From an uncultured Lachnospiraceae bacterium (GTDB lineage Bacteria > Bacillota > Clostridia > Lachnospirales > Lachnospiraceae), in NCBI GenBank assembly GCA_910587095.1, contig CAJUMJ010000038.1, positions 47,451 to 111,450 on the forward strand: a DNA stretch of 64,000 bases, in the 5' to 3' direction. Positions 52,990 to 62,313 of the stretch are shown in pieces. The number at the start of each line of letters is the position of its first letter. Position 1 is the stretch's first letter. The notes beneath the pieces are model-generated. The model was not told the DNA's origin, ran no database searches, and worked only from the letters and a program-made list of their open reading frames with translations. The position numbers and the translations under genes are program-made.

Positions 52990-53018
52990 TTGAACGCCTT
53001 TTACAATGGTGCTATACT
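52990..53018 (+). promoter_or_regulatory. Promoter of azlCD
   Basis: TTGAAC (52990-52995), 17-base spacer, TATACT (53013-53018), about 105 bases before azlC. Confidence 0.7.
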
Positions 53019-53124
53019 AAATCGAGCGCACGGCGCCCGGTTCAGAGAATGCCCCGCATTCTCCCAAAAGGTTTTAACCATCTCATTTACTATATGATAA
53101 AAAACAAAGGAGTTCGCTCTCACC

Positions 53125-53859
53125 ATGACTACAGAAAATAAAATCTGCTTCCGGCACGGCATGAGGGACGGAAGTCCCATTGCCCTTGGTTATTTTGCAG
53201 TGGCTTTCACCCTTGGCATTGCCGCCAGAAACGCCGGCCTGTCCGCTTTGCAGGCACTTGTGGCCAGCGCGCTAAACAATGCATCCGCCGGAGAGTATGC
53301 CGGCTTCGCCCTGATCGCGGCGGGAAGCACCTATTGGGAAACGGCTATTATGACTTTAGTGGTCAATGCCAGATACCTGCTCATGTCCTGTGCCCTCAGC
53401 CAGAAGCTGCAGCCCGACACCCCTCTGCGGCATCGTATGTTGATCGCCTATGATGTGACGGATGAAATTTTCGGCATCTGCGTGGCGCAGCCGGGACATT
53501 TAAATCCCTGGTACGCCTACGGCGCTATTGCGGTGGCGATCCCCGGTTGGGCTCTCGGTACTTATTTTGGTGTAATCATGGGAAATGTGCTGCCGACCAG
53601 AGTGGTCAGTGCACTGAGCGTCGGGCTCTACGGTATGTTTCTGGCCATCATCATTCCGCCGGCCCGGAAAAACAAAGTGATTGCCGGTGTGGTAGCCGCC
53701 GGTTTTGCCGCAAGCTATCTCGCGAACAGACTTCCTTTGCTTGACGGGCTCTCTACAGGGATGAAAACGATCATATTGACCATTGTGCTGGCTCTTCTGG
53801 CAGCGTTATTATTTCCGGCCGATATAGTCAATACGGAAGAGAAGAAGGAGGAACGTTAG
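53125..53859 (+). CDS. azlC: AzlC-type branched-chain amino acid exporter, large subunit
   Basis: A 244-residue membrane protein with about six to seven segments. The family start GMRDGSPIALGYFAVAFTLG, the NNASAGEYAGFALIAAGSTYWE block and the NARYLLMSCALSQ motif identify AzlC. With AzlD it exports branched-chain amino acids or analogues. The ATG follows AAAGGAG. Confidence 0.93.
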   Translation: MTTENKICFRHGMRDGSPIALGYFAVAFTLGIAARNAGLSALQALVASALNNASAGEYAGFALIAAGSTYWETAIMTLVVNARYLLMSCALSQKLQPDTPLRHRMLIAYDVTDEIFGICVAQPGHLNPWYAYGAIAVAIPGWALGTYFGVIMGNVLPTRVVSALSVGLYGMFLAIIIPPARKNKVIAGVVAAGFAASYLANRLPLLDGLSTGMKTIILTIVLALLAALLFPADIVNTEEKKEER

Positions 53860-53861
53860 AA

Positions 53862-54173
53862 ATGGAGCATAATATCTGGATTTATCTTTTGATTATGGCG
53901 TCGGTTTCCTATCTGATCCGCATGGCGCCCCTGGCGCTGATCCGCCGGGAAATCACCAATAAGCTCTTGCGGTCCTTTCTGTTTTATGTACCCTACGCCA
54001 CATTGGCGGTCATGACCTTTCCCGCCATTATGGAAGCCACACAGCGGCCCGTCGCGGGCCTCTGCGCGCTCGTCGCCGGCATCGTTCTGGCCTGGAAAGG
54101 CTGCAGCCTCTTTCAGGTAGCCGTACTTTGCTGCGCCGTTGCGTTTGTGGTGGAGCTGCTCCCCATTTACTGA
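53862..54173 (+). CDS. azlD: AzlD-type branched-chain amino acid exporter, small subunit
   Basis: A 103-residue membrane protein with three to four segments, containing SYLIRMAPLALIRREITNK and FLFYVPYATLAVMTFP, typical of AzlD. The start follows AGGAGGAACGTTAG, two bases after azlC. The last codons and the stop lie inside the left end of a MITE-like element (54163 onward), so the original C-terminus may have been replaced. Confidence 0.9.
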   Translation: MEHNIWIYLLIMASVSYLIRMAPLALIRREITNKLLRSFLFYVPYATLAVMTFPAIMEATQRPVAGLCALVAGIVLAWKGCSLFQVAVLCCAVAFVVELLPIY

Positions 54174-54310
54174 TTGCATACACTTTTTGCGAAGTCCAAA
54201 ATTGCCTTATACATGGCGTTCAGGGCATCGATGCGGAGACATCGTTGACCAAAAGCAACGCAATAGAAGAAAATTCCGACAAACAAAAAGTATAGCTGAT
54301 CAGTAAATGG
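54163..54310. mobile_element. MITE-like element, copy B, at the azlD 3' end
   Basis: A 148-base copy of the element at 944-1093, same orientation. Terminal inverted repeats read CCATTTACTGATTGCATACAC on the left and CCATTTACTGATCAGCTATAC from the right. The left end supplies ATT TAC TGA, the last two codons and stop of azlD. Beyond the right end, ACTAATGTG matches ACTAGTGTA beyond the left end of copy A, so one end may extend further. Confidence 0.7.
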
Positions 54311-54330
54311 CACATTAGTACAACGATCGA

Positions 54331-54594
54331 CTAGAACAGACTCACCTTGCCCACCACGCCGTCATTGATCACATAGTAAGCCGTAAAATCTTCGGGCTTT
54401 ACATAGATCTGCATGTTCTCAATGGAGTCGGGCTTATTGCCTTTCGCCACGTAATGAGCCTTGACCCGCTCAGTCACATCATCCATGTTCACCTCGTACT
54501 GGCGGTACTGCAAGATCACTTCCGTCGATACCTCCGCCACCGCCTCTTCTTTTACCGCCTCGTTCACCTGAATATCCGTCTTTGTATTTTCCAT
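54331..54594 (-). CDS. Small DUF6465-like protein
   Basis: An 87-residue acidic protein: a variable Glu/Val-rich N-terminus (to about 28) then a conserved part (YRQYEVNMDDVTERVKAHYV, IYVKPEDFTAYYVINDG). The layout matches small clostridial proteins listed as DUF6465; function unknown. The start at 54594 follows GGGAGGGGACAAG. Confidence 0.72.
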   Translation of the reverse strand: MENTKTDIQVNEAVKEEAVAEVSTEVILQYRQYEVNMDDVTERVKAHYVAKGNKPDSIENMQIYVKPEDFTAYYVINDGVVGKVSLF

Positions 54595-54862
54595 CTTGTC
54601 CCCTCCCTGACATGCAATCTTTTGTGTTCGCGCGACCATATATTAATTATCATACTTGCACCGACATGTCATTCCTGACGCAACTACCCATGAAAAGCAG
54701 TCTTTTCTTTTCATACTTCACTATCATACCATACCCCCGGCAATCTCTCAATATGTAAACTGCATTGAAAAAGGTTTCTATCCGCCTGATAAAATGTTAT
54801 ACTGTTCTTGCTTCTCCGTTGATCGGGAAAATCTTAACGAATATCAGGAGGTATTAATATCC

Positions 54863-55343
54863 ATGGCCACGAAAGGCAAAGAAGAAAAAACCAACGCAAT
54901 CCGGTTACTGGAACAAAAAAAGCTGGCCTTTACGGTTCACGACTATACGCAGACGGGCGCCTTGAGCGGTATGGAGGTTGCCGCCAGTCTTTTCGAAAAC
55001 CCCGACAAGGTTTTCAAGACTCTTGTCACCGTCGGAAAATCCGGCGGTCACTTCGTTTTTCTTGTACCGGTAAACCGGGAACTGGATCTGAAAAAGGCAG
55101 CGAAAGCTGTCGGCGAAAAGAGCATTGACATGATAAAAGCAAAGGAGCTTCTGCCATTGACCTGTCCACGGCGGATGCTCCCCCATTGGCATGAAAAAAT
55201 TCTTTCCTACCATAATTGATGTAAGCGCCGCCGCCTTTTCGGAAATCTTTTTCAGCGGCGGAAAAATCGGTTTTCAAATCGAAACGTCCTTACAAGAGCT
55301 GGAAAAAATAATCCCGTTTCGCCTCTCGGACATATCCGTCTGA
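54863..55343 (+). pseudogene. ybaK: Frameshifted Cys-tRNA(Pro)/aminoacyl-tRNA deacylase (YbaK/EbsC type)
   Basis: The first frame (start after AGGAGGTATTAATATCC) encodes ATKGKEEKTNAIRLLEQKKL through KAKELLPLT, the YbaK editing domain with the usual KTLV...G.HFVF..PV block. At about 55160 the frame breaks: the family continues GYVHGGCSPIGMKK, and VHGGCSPIGMKKFFPT is present one base out of phase. A net five-base loss (GGCTA region) explains it; joined, the protein would be 161 residues, normal for YbaK. Enzymes of this type clear mischarged tRNA-Pro. It is inactive as written unless the sequence holds an error. Confidence 0.85.
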
Positions 55344-55377
55344 AACGTGCGAAGTGGGGACATTCCCCGAAACTGTT

Positions 55378-56832
55378 TTATCTCCCGCTCCATGTACTCT
55401 TGGAAAACAAAATCAAAATCGGAAATATCTCGAGACGACCTGCCAGCATATCAATAATGAGCATCACCTTTGACAAAGCGCTGTAGCCGCCGAAGTTACA
55501 GGTAGGCCCCACGCTCTCCAGACCGGGACCTATATTGTTAAAGCAGGCGAGTACCGCCGAAAAATTGGTCATCGTCGAAAAGCCGTCTATAGATATCACA
55601 ATAAAGCTGAATATCGTAATAAACGCGTAGGCCGCCAGATAGGCATTCGTATTGTCCAACACCTGCTCCGTAACCATCTGCCCGTTTACACGCACCACCT
55701 GTACTTTCTGCGGATGCAAAATCTGACGCACATTGCGCCTCAGACTCTTGATTAAAAGCAGCGCCCGCCCGCATTTGAATCCGCCTCCCGTACTGCCCGC
55801 ACAGGCGCCCACGATCATGAGGCATACAATGATCGCCTTGGAAAAGCTTGGCCACATATCAAAGTCCGCGGTGGCAAATCCGGTGGTTGTGACGATACTA
55901 GCCACCTGAAAGGCCGCGTGACGCAAAGTCTCTTCAACCGTCCCGTAAATCCCTCTCACATTCCAGGCGATGAGCAGAATGCTCCCCACCACCGTTCCGA
56001 TATAAAAGCGCAGCTCTTCATCCTTCCAGACACTCTTCACCTGCCGGATCGCGAGCATGAAATAACAGCTAAAGTTCACGCCGAACAGCAGCATAAAAAC
56101 GGTGCACACATTTTGAAGATATGGACTGTAACCGGCGATGCTGTCATTCTTAATGCCGAAGCCTCCTGTGCCCGCCGTGCCGAAAGCCGTACATACCGCG
56201 TCAAACAGCGGCATTTTCCCGATCAACAGAAAGAACACGTTTAGCACCGTCAAAAAGACATAAATAAAATACAAAATCTTCGCCGAATCCTTCATCCTGG
56301 GAACCAGCTTTTCCACCTTGGGCCCCGGGCTTTCCGCCCTGAGCAGATGCATGGTGTATCCGTCGCTTTTATCCCGTCCCCTGCCGATTGCCAGTACAAA
56401 GACCAACACCCCCATACCTCCCAGCCAGTGGGTGAAGCTGCGCCAGTAAAGGCTTCCCATGGAAAGCTTCTCCACCTCGGGCAATATGGACGCGCCGGTC
56501 GTAGTAAAGCCGGAAACCGTCTCGAAAAGAGCGTCGATAAAACTCGGAATCTCCCCAGAAAAATAGAAAGGAAGGCACCCGAGAAGACTCATAACAATCC
56601 AGCTCGCTCCGACACAGACCAGTCCTTCCCTCGCATAGAACCCTTTCCTCGCCTTTCTGCAAAGCAGGTACAGGAAAAGCGCTACCGCCATCATAATGAC
56701 CATGCTGGTCAAAAATCCGAATATTGTCTTCTCCTCCTGATGATATACGCTGATCAGCAGGGCCGGAAGCATAAACACAAGCTCCACCAGGAGGATCCTG
56801 CTGATAAATTTTCCCATCATTCGATAATTCAT
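55378..56832 (-). CDS. trkH: Potassium uptake protein TrkH/KtrB
   Basis: Channel subunit for K+ uptake, 484 residues with about ten membrane segments and four pore loops (TTGASIL, GTAGTGGFG, TTTGFATAD, GPGLESVG). The start at 56832 gives the usual MNYR N-terminus. It lies 46 bases after trkA and works with it. Confidence 0.93.
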   Translation of the reverse strand: MNYRMMGKFISRILLVELVFMLPALLISVYHQEEKTIFGFLTSMVIMMAVALFLYLLCRKARKGFYAREGLVCVGASWIVMSLLGCLPFYFSGEIPSFIDALFETVSGFTTTGASILPEVEKLSMGSLYWRSFTHWLGGMGVLVFVLAIGRGRDKSDGYTMHLLRAESPGPKVEKLVPRMKDSAKILYFIYVFLTVLNVFFLLIGKMPLFDAVCTAFGTAGTGGFGIKNDSIAGYSPYLQNVCTVFMLLFGVNFSCYFMLAIRQVKSVWKDEELRFYIGTVVGSILLIAWNVRGIYGTVEETLRHAAFQVASIVTTTGFATADFDMWPSFSKAIIVCLMIVGACAGSTGGGFKCGRALLLIKSLRRNVRQILHPQKVQVVRVNGQMVTEQVLDNTNAYLAAYAFITIFSFIVISIDGFSTMTNFSAVLACFNNIGPGLESVGPTCNFGGYSALSKVMLIIDMLAGRLEIFPILILFSKSTWSGR

Positions 56833-56878
56833 AGTAATCACCACATGTCTTTTGAAGTTCTTGCCTCATTGTTTTATA

Positions 56879-58240
56879 TCAGGCTTCAAAAATATCGTTT
56901 AACTGGTAGATAACCTCGTCCCTGCCTGTAACGATAATCACACTGTCGCCTGCCTTATACGACGAGTCGCCGTTTGGTATCTCAAAACTGCTGTGCCTGT
57001 TGATACCCGCCACACGGATATTTTTCTTCAGCTTCAGTTTTTTGAGCGGTTCTCCGCAATGCCTGGTGCTTGCGTCCACAATAAATTCTATGGCCTCGGC
57101 TTGTCCGTCGGCAATCACGTTGACCGCCTGGGCCGCACCGGTCTGGTTCCTGATCGCCCTCACATACCGCACAATGTCATTACAGCAAAGATCCTTGGGA
57201 CTGATGGTACTGCCCACGGACAACGTATCTAAAATCCTGTTGTTGGAGAGCCGCCCCAGCTTCGTGATAATCTGAGGAACCCCCGCCTTATTGGCTATGA
57301 GAGAAATGAACAGATTCATTTCGTCCACTCCGGTCAACGTGACCAGCGCGTCACAATCTTCAATTCCCTCCCGCTCCAAAAGGAACTCATTGCTGGCGTC
57401 GCCATGCACCACCGTGACATTGGGCAGTTGGTTCGCCAGCGACAGGCATCTGTCATAATCCTGCTCAATAATTTCCACCATGATACCGTCCTGCAAAAGC
57501 AGTTGCGCCAAATAGTAGCTGAGCCGCCCGCCACCGCACAACAGCGCCCGCTTAGCCTTGTGTGTGATGATTCCCATATTTTTGAGGAATACGGTCAATT
57601 CTCTGGTGGAAGCCGTGACAAAAATCCTGTCGCCGCTTTGCAGGACAAAATTACCGTCCGGGATAATCGCCTTGCTGTTTCTCAGCACCGTACACACCAG
57701 AATCTTGCATTTCACCACATTTTGCAGATCAAAGAGTCCCACGTTGCAAAGCTTCGAGTCGTCCCCGATCTTTAACTCCACAATCTCCACCTTGCCCTTG
57801 GCAAATGTGTCGCGCTTCAAAAAACCGGGATACTTAATCAGACGCTCCATCTCGATGGCCGCCTGTCTCTCAGGATTGACCACCATGGACAATCCAAACA
57901 GATGCCTCATCTGATAGATCTGATCTTTGTATTCCGGATTCCGGATTCTCGCTATGGTATGGAGTTTGGGATTCATGCCATGGGCAATCGTGCAGCAAAG
58001 CATATTGACCTCGTCCGCCCCGGTCATAACGAGCAAAAGCTCCGCTTCCTCCACTCCTGCCCTGGTAAGCGTCGCCATGGACGCACAGTTTCCCTGTACA
58101 GCCATAATATCATAGCGTTCCTCGCTCACCTCCAGAACCTCCGCCTTCGCGTCGATCAAGGTGATATCATGTCCCTCCGCCACCAGTTGCTTTGTCAGCG
58201 TGGAACCGACTTTTCCGTCACCCGCTATTATGATTTTCAC
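56879..58240 (-). CDS. trkA: Potassium uptake regulator TrkA
   Basis: A 453-residue cytoplasmic gating ring subunit with two RCK units. NAD-binding Rossmann motifs are KIIIAGDGKVGSTL at 1-14 and ALLCGGGRLSYYLA near 230; each is followed by a TrkA-C domain. The start is a GTG after GGAGGAAACTTTCA. It forms an operon with trkH downstream. Confidence 0.94.
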   Translation of the reverse strand: MKIIIAGDGKVGSTLTKQLVAEGHDITLIDAKAEVLEVSEERYDIMAVQGNCASMATLTRAGVEEAELLLVMTGADEVNMLCCTIAHGMNPKLHTIARIRNPEYKDQIYQMRHLFGLSMVVNPERQAAIEMERLIKYPGFLKRDTFAKGKVEIVELKIGDDSKLCNVGLFDLQNVVKCKILVCTVLRNSKAIIPDGNFVLQSGDRIFVTASTRELTVFLKNMGIITHKAKRALLCGGGRLSYYLAQLLLQDGIMVEIIEQDYDRCLSLANQLPNVTVVHGDASNEFLLEREGIEDCDALVTLTGVDEMNLFISLIANKAGVPQIITKLGRLSNNRILDTLSVGSTISPKDLCCNDIVRYVRAIRNQTGAAQAVNVIADGQAEAIEFIVDASTRHCGEPLKKLKLKKNIRVAGINRHSSFEIPNGDSSYKAGDSVIIVTGRDEVIYQLNDIFEA

Positions 58241-58326
58241 TGAAAGTTTCCTCCGTCATGTAAGAAATTGATACATTCTTCTTTTCCCCTAATACAGTAT
58301 ACCATGCTATGCGCAAAAGGCAACGC

Positions 58327-58362
58327 AAAAAAACCGGCGGCATCCGTTCACCTGATGCCGCC
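58327..58362 (-). terminator. Terminator of the LysM gene
   Basis: On the minus strand GGCGGCATC, a 9-base loop, GATGCCGCC, then GG and seven T. Confidence 0.88.
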
Positions 58363-58386
58363 TGCCGCCACGTCGCTTTATGATTC

Positions 58387-60375
58387 TCATGCAGGTATCT
58401 GAAGCACCTGCCCCGTCTGCAGATTGTCGCCGGAAAGTCCGTTCAACCGCTTTATGGACTCCACCGTCGTGCCGAACCGGTTCGCCAAAAGCCACAGCGT
58501 ATCGCCGGCGCGAACGGTGTAGGCAAAAGACGAAGCGGACTGCTCCGACGGAATCCTGAGTACCTGCCCGATCTGCAAGTTGTCGTCAGTCAATCCGTTC
58601 AACCTTTTTATGGCGTCCACCGACGTGCCAAACCGGTTCGCCAAAAGCCACAACGTATCGCCGGCGCGAACGGTGTAGGCAAAAGATGAATCGGACTGAT
58701 TAGACGGAATCCTGAGTACCTGCCCGACCTGCAGGTTGTCGTCAGTCAGCCCGTTCAACCTTTTTATGGCGTCCACTGTCGTGCCAAACCGGTTCGCCAA
58801 AAGCCACAGCGTATCGCCGGCGCGAACGGTGTAGGCAAAGGAGCCCCCGCCCGTATCAGGCCCAGGATCCGGCGTCGGTACATTCTGTTCGATTCCCTGA
58901 TAAGTCCTGTACAGCGCATTCCATGTGGCCGGTCCCACTACGCCGTCATCCACCAGTCCCATCCTTCTCTGGAATGCGATGACCGCCTGTTTTGTGCCTT
59001 CGCCAAAGATACCGTCCTGCGTTACGGCCGGAATGTCGGGATAGTACTCGGAAATGACATCGAGAAGATACTGTAGCGTGATCACGTCCTGTCCCCTCGA
59101 CCCTGTCCGCAGCACGGCGGCCGGCGGTACGGTGCCGATTCCCAGATTTGTTCCCTCGCTGTTAAGCTCCGCCAGCCTCGTAACCGCCGTGTACAGACTG
59201 GAAAGCTTATACCAGGTGGCCTTACCCACGATACCGTCAGGTGAAAGTCCGAAAATACTCTGGAATTTTGCAACTGCCGCCCTCGTACTGTCCCCAAAGG
59301 TTCCCGATGGGTCGGTGATCGCCGGTATGGCCGGATAATTCTGCCTGATCCTTTTCAGATAGTTCTGGATCGTCTGCACATCAAGCCCCGTGCTCCCCAC
59401 CCTCAGCGGCGTTCCCGGATACGAATCCAGCATATTCGTCATAATGTTCGTCTGCACAATCTCCACATCATCCGGGTAATAATACCTCAGTATCCTGATC
59501 GGTGTATAGCCCTGGTTTGCCAGCGTAACCGTTCCCCACTGGGAAAGACCGCTGCAAGTGGCCGTGGTTCCGTTGCAAAATGATGTAAAGTAAGGCGCCT
59601 GCTGCCCCTGTCTTCGGACATATTCGTTAAAAATCTGATCCGTAATCCTGCTTATGGAATCATAAATCGGTCTTCCGTAGATAAAAAACTGATCGTACGC
59701 CGTACTGTTTGTGATATCAAAGTTGTACCCCTTCGCCCTGTACCATTCCGTGTAGACCCGATTCAGCGCAAACGTGATAATGGCGTAGATGTTCGCTCGT
59801 AACGACGCCTGCGGCCAGGTCGGATAAATCTCACTGCTGGCAACATTTTTTACGTAATCAATAAAGGGCACCTGCACGTTGGACGCTGCGGTATTCGGCG
59901 CTCCCAGGTGTACCGTAATCGGATTCGGAATCACAACCTGCCTCAACACCTGTCCGGACTCTTCGCCGGTGGGACCTCCCTCCGGCTCACGCGCCCCCTC
60001 CATGGCAACCGCAGGCGCTCCCACCTCAATTTCTGTCTGCATCCTGTCCTGCCGTCCCTGCATCGGAACAAGAACGAGCGGAAGGTATGCCGACTCACCG
60101 TCAAAAATCGGAATGTCCGAGACTACCACCGAATCAAATCCCTCCGCCTGTGCAAGCACATTGTAAGTGACATAAGGCGTCCCCGTAAAATTCGGATTTT
60201 GGGAAAATCGCCTGTCCATTGTTTCCAACGGCACCCTTCTCGTCTCTCCGTTAGCATCCGTCGTCAATTCATAAATCCGGTTCTGTTCGTCGTCCAGAAC
60301 GCTGACCTGCACCCCGCTAAGCGGCAACGCTTCATGAGCCGTTCTCGCCTGCATGGTCAGATACCCAATCGCCAT
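58387..60375 (-). CDS. Spore-type peptidoglycan-binding protein with three LysM domains
   Basis: A 662-residue protein without a signal peptide, as is common for proteins laid on the spore from the mother cell. Order: a beta-rich N-terminal domain (1-120), a linker, a SpoIID-like region (about 180-300; LRANIYAIITFALNRVYTEW, GTTATCSGLSQWG), two PGB1 peptidoglycan-binding domains (about 328-395 and 420-490), and three LysM domains (about 515-562, 570-617, 625-662). The LysM copies are nearly identical in DNA, so the last duplication is recent. The start follows GGAGGACAAATT. The protein probably binds or modifies cortex peptidoglycan. Confidence 0.85.
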   Translation of the reverse strand: MAIGYLTMQARTAHEALPLSGVQVSVLDDEQNRIYELTTDANGETRRVPLETMDRRFSQNPNFTGTPYVTYNVLAQAEGFDSVVVSDIPIFDGESAYLPLVLVPMQGRQDRMQTEIEVGAPAVAMEGAREPEGGPTGEESGQVLRQVVIPNPITVHLGAPNTAASNVQVPFIDYVKNVASSEIYPTWPQASLRANIYAIITFALNRVYTEWYRAKGYNFDITNSTAYDQFFIYGRPIYDSISRITDQIFNEYVRRQGQQAPYFTSFCNGTTATCSGLSQWGTVTLANQGYTPIRILRYYYPDDVEIVQTNIMTNMLDSYPGTPLRVGSTGLDVQTIQNYLKRIRQNYPAIPAITDPSGTFGDSTRAAVAKFQSIFGLSPDGIVGKATWYKLSSLYTAVTRLAELNSEGTNLGIGTVPPAAVLRTGSRGQDVITLQYLLDVISEYYPDIPAVTQDGIFGEGTKQAVIAFQRRMGLVDDGVVGPATWNALYRTYQGIEQNVPTPDPGPDTGGGSFAYTVRAGDTLWLLANRFGTTVDAIKRLNGLTDDNLQVGQVLRIPSNQSDSSFAYTVRAGDTLWLLANRFGTSVDAIKRLNGLTDDNLQIGQVLRIPSEQSASSFAYTVRAGDTLWLLANRFGTTVESIKRLNGLSGDNLQTGQVLQIPA

Positions 60376-60504
60376 AATTTGTCCTCCAAAGCCATTTTTT
60401 GAAACCCATATGCTATAGATTATGCGATATTTGTATTACCGTACCACACCGCTGCCCAAACGGCCGTTTCTTCTATTGTCCCTGTGCCGCCTTTGATTGT
60501 CCGC

Positions 60505-60711
60505 TTAAAAATAAAACAATTCCTCAAACTTTTTATCTAACGCAATACATAGAACCAACGCTAATTTAGCCGTGGGATTAAACTGTCCGGTTTCGATTGA
60601 ACTGATTGTATTGCGGGATACGCCAACCAGTTCCGCCAGTTGGTTTTGTGATAATTTCCGCTCTGCCCGCGCTTCCTTGAGACGGTTTTTTAATATAAGT
60701 TTATCGTCCAA
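60505..60711 (-). CDS. XRE-family regulator (YozG/short type)
   Basis: A 68-residue helix-turn-helix protein (RLKEARAERKLSQNQLAELV, VSRNTISSIETGQFNPTAKL) of the short kind often paired with a small membrane protein. The start is a TTG preceded by AGGCGGTGAT. It follows the DUF6442-like gene by 12 bases and probably controls that operon. Confidence 0.88.
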   Translation of the reverse strand: MDDKLILKNRLKEARAERKLSQNQLAELVGVSRNTISSIETGQFNPTAKLALVLCIALDKKFEELFYF

Positions 60712-60723
60712 ATCATCACCGCC

Positions 60724-61059
60724 TTACAAAATCACAGAAGACGCAATCAAACTATAGACGTGGTATCCCGACATTACAGATACCATTATGGTATAGACGA
60801 TTGCCATGACAAGCTCATGTTTCCTGCGAAGTCCCATGTATTTCGCCCATAATGTCACCATTTCAGGCGTAAAAGAAAGCGCCCACAGCCCCCAATGTAT
60901 ACCACCGCCAAGAAGCATCTGTACCACAGTAAAGACCCCCACAAGAGCCACCATCACGATGGTCGCTTTTGCACTTGCCTGTTTTATAATCTCAAGTTCA
61001 TAGATGTCCTTATTTCTATTTTCCGCTCTGCTTCTCTCCAAAATTTCTTCTTTGTTCAT
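60724..61059 (-). CDS. Small membrane protein (DUF6442-like)
   Basis: A 111-residue protein: a charged N-terminus (MNKEEILERSRAENRNKDIY) then three to four membrane segments. This pairing with a short XRE regulator downstream is common in Firmicutes. The start at 61059 follows GGGGGTTTTTCC. Function unknown. Confidence 0.8.
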   Translation of the reverse strand: MNKEEILERSRAENRNKDIYELEIIKQASAKATIVMVALVGVFTVVQMLLGGGIHWGLWALSFTPEMVTLWAKYMGLRRKHELVMAIVYTIMVSVMSGYHVYSLIASSVIL

Positions 61060-61081
61060 GGAAAAACCCCCAATCCGTATC

Positions 61082-61134
61082 GCCAAGTTTACTTGTCACA
61101 TCTTCATTGTAATGTTGCCAAGTTTTCTTGTCAA
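61082..61134 (-). promoter_or_regulatory. Promoter with two operator-like repeats for the DUF6442/XRE pair
   Basis: On the minus strand TTGACA (61134-61129), 17-base spacer, TACAAT (61111-61106). Two copies of TGACAAG(A/T)AAACTTGGC, each a near-palindrome, lie at 61133-61117 (over the -35) and 61098-61082 (just after the start point), 35 bases apart. They are likely sites for the XRE protein. Confidence 0.65.
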
Positions 61135-61187
61135 TACTTTTGCGGTGTTTTATCCGAAAGTGACATACCGGTTCTAAAGTCAGAAGT

Positions 61188-61376
61188 TTAGGTCAATACC
61201 AACGCCTTTTTAGGGCAAAGCTTTGCACATTTGCCACAGCCAATACACTTGTCATAGTCAATCTGAGGCGCTTCAAAACCTCTCTGGCTTAGCGCTCCCA
61301 CCGGGCAGACCTTTGCCGCCGGGCATTTGTGGTTTTGAGGACAATTATCCACTACAATTTTTAATTTTTTCTCCAT
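61188..61376 (-). CDS. Ferredoxin-type 4Fe-4S protein
   Basis: A 62-residue protein with a complete 4Fe-4S motif CIGCGKCAKLCPKKAL near the C-terminus and a second, looser cysteine set (CPQNHKCPAAKVCPVGAL) near the start. It may carry one or two clusters and transfer electrons to an unknown partner. The start follows GGAGGG. It is intact amid a decayed region. Confidence 0.85.
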   Translation of the reverse strand: MEKKLKIVVDNCPQNHKCPAAKVCPVGALSQRGFEAPQIDYDKCIGCGKCAKLCPKKALVLT

Positions 61377-61440
61377 AATTATATTCCCTCCATTGTTTTA
61401 CTGTCTTCTTTCATCGTTTTATATGCTTTGTATTTCTTCA

Positions 61441-62274
61441 TTATGTATCATACATAGTCTTGAGGACATTGGAATAGTACTGCTCTTTTACCGTTTGATT
61501 GGCATTTTCTTTATCAGCTTTGCAAGTTCCTTCTCCCGTTTCCAGCGCCTTTTGAATGGCGCATCCCGGTTCGTTTGTGTGGGTACAGTTGCAGAATTTA
61601 CACCGGAATGCAAGTTCCTCAATGTCCGCAAACGTTTTTTCGATTCCAGCATTGTTATCCCACATTCCCAATTCGCGCATCCCCGGGGTGTCAATTACCA
61701 TGCCACCCGAAGGGAGCAGGAACAATTCTCTTCGAGTGGTGGTATGCCTGCCTTTATCATCATTGCGAAGCCCGTTTGTTTTCAGATCCTCTTTACCCAA
61801 CAGGCGATTGATAAGCGTAGATTTACCGACACCGGAAGAACCGATGAATGCAACCGTTTTTCCCTCTGAAATAAATGGCAGAAGCACCTGGTATCCATTT
61901 TCTTCTGTTGAGGTTGTAACCAAAATCTCCACTCCAACAGCAACAGAAGATACTTCCGAAAGTTTATTTTCTAAGTCATCACATAAATCCGATTTTGTCA
62001 TCACAACAACCGGCGTAGCACCGCTGTCCCACGCAATAGAAATATATCGCTCCAACCGTCTGAGATTAAAATCATTGTTTAATGCCATGCACAAAAATAT
62101 AATGTCAACGTTTGCAGCGACTACCTGCTCCTGCTGCAGTTCTCCGGCCTCTTTTCGTATAAAAGCACTTTTCCGCGGCAACAGAGATTCGATGATTGCG
62201 CTATTGCCAAATTCGTTCCAATTTACCATAACAAAGTCGCCAACGGCAGGATACTCGGAGGAAGATACGGGCAT
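61441..62274 (-). pseudogene. rsgA: Truncated RsgA-type GTPase
   Basis: A 277-residue frame of the circularly permuted GTPase RsgA, which matures the 30S subunit. It has the G4 motif (VVMTKSDL), G1 GSSGVGKSTLINRL, G3 DTPGMRE and the zinc-binding CKFCNCTHTNEPGC. The usual N-terminal OB domain is mostly missing: the frame opens at YPAVGDFVMV, an in-frame stop lies just upstream, and no ribosome site precedes the ATG. The C-terminus is also shorter than usual. It is probably a 5'-deleted second copy. Confidence 0.75.
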
Positions 62275-62313
62275 ACAGGCAAGATTTCAAACTGATCTCC
62301 AATCGTTGCTGTT

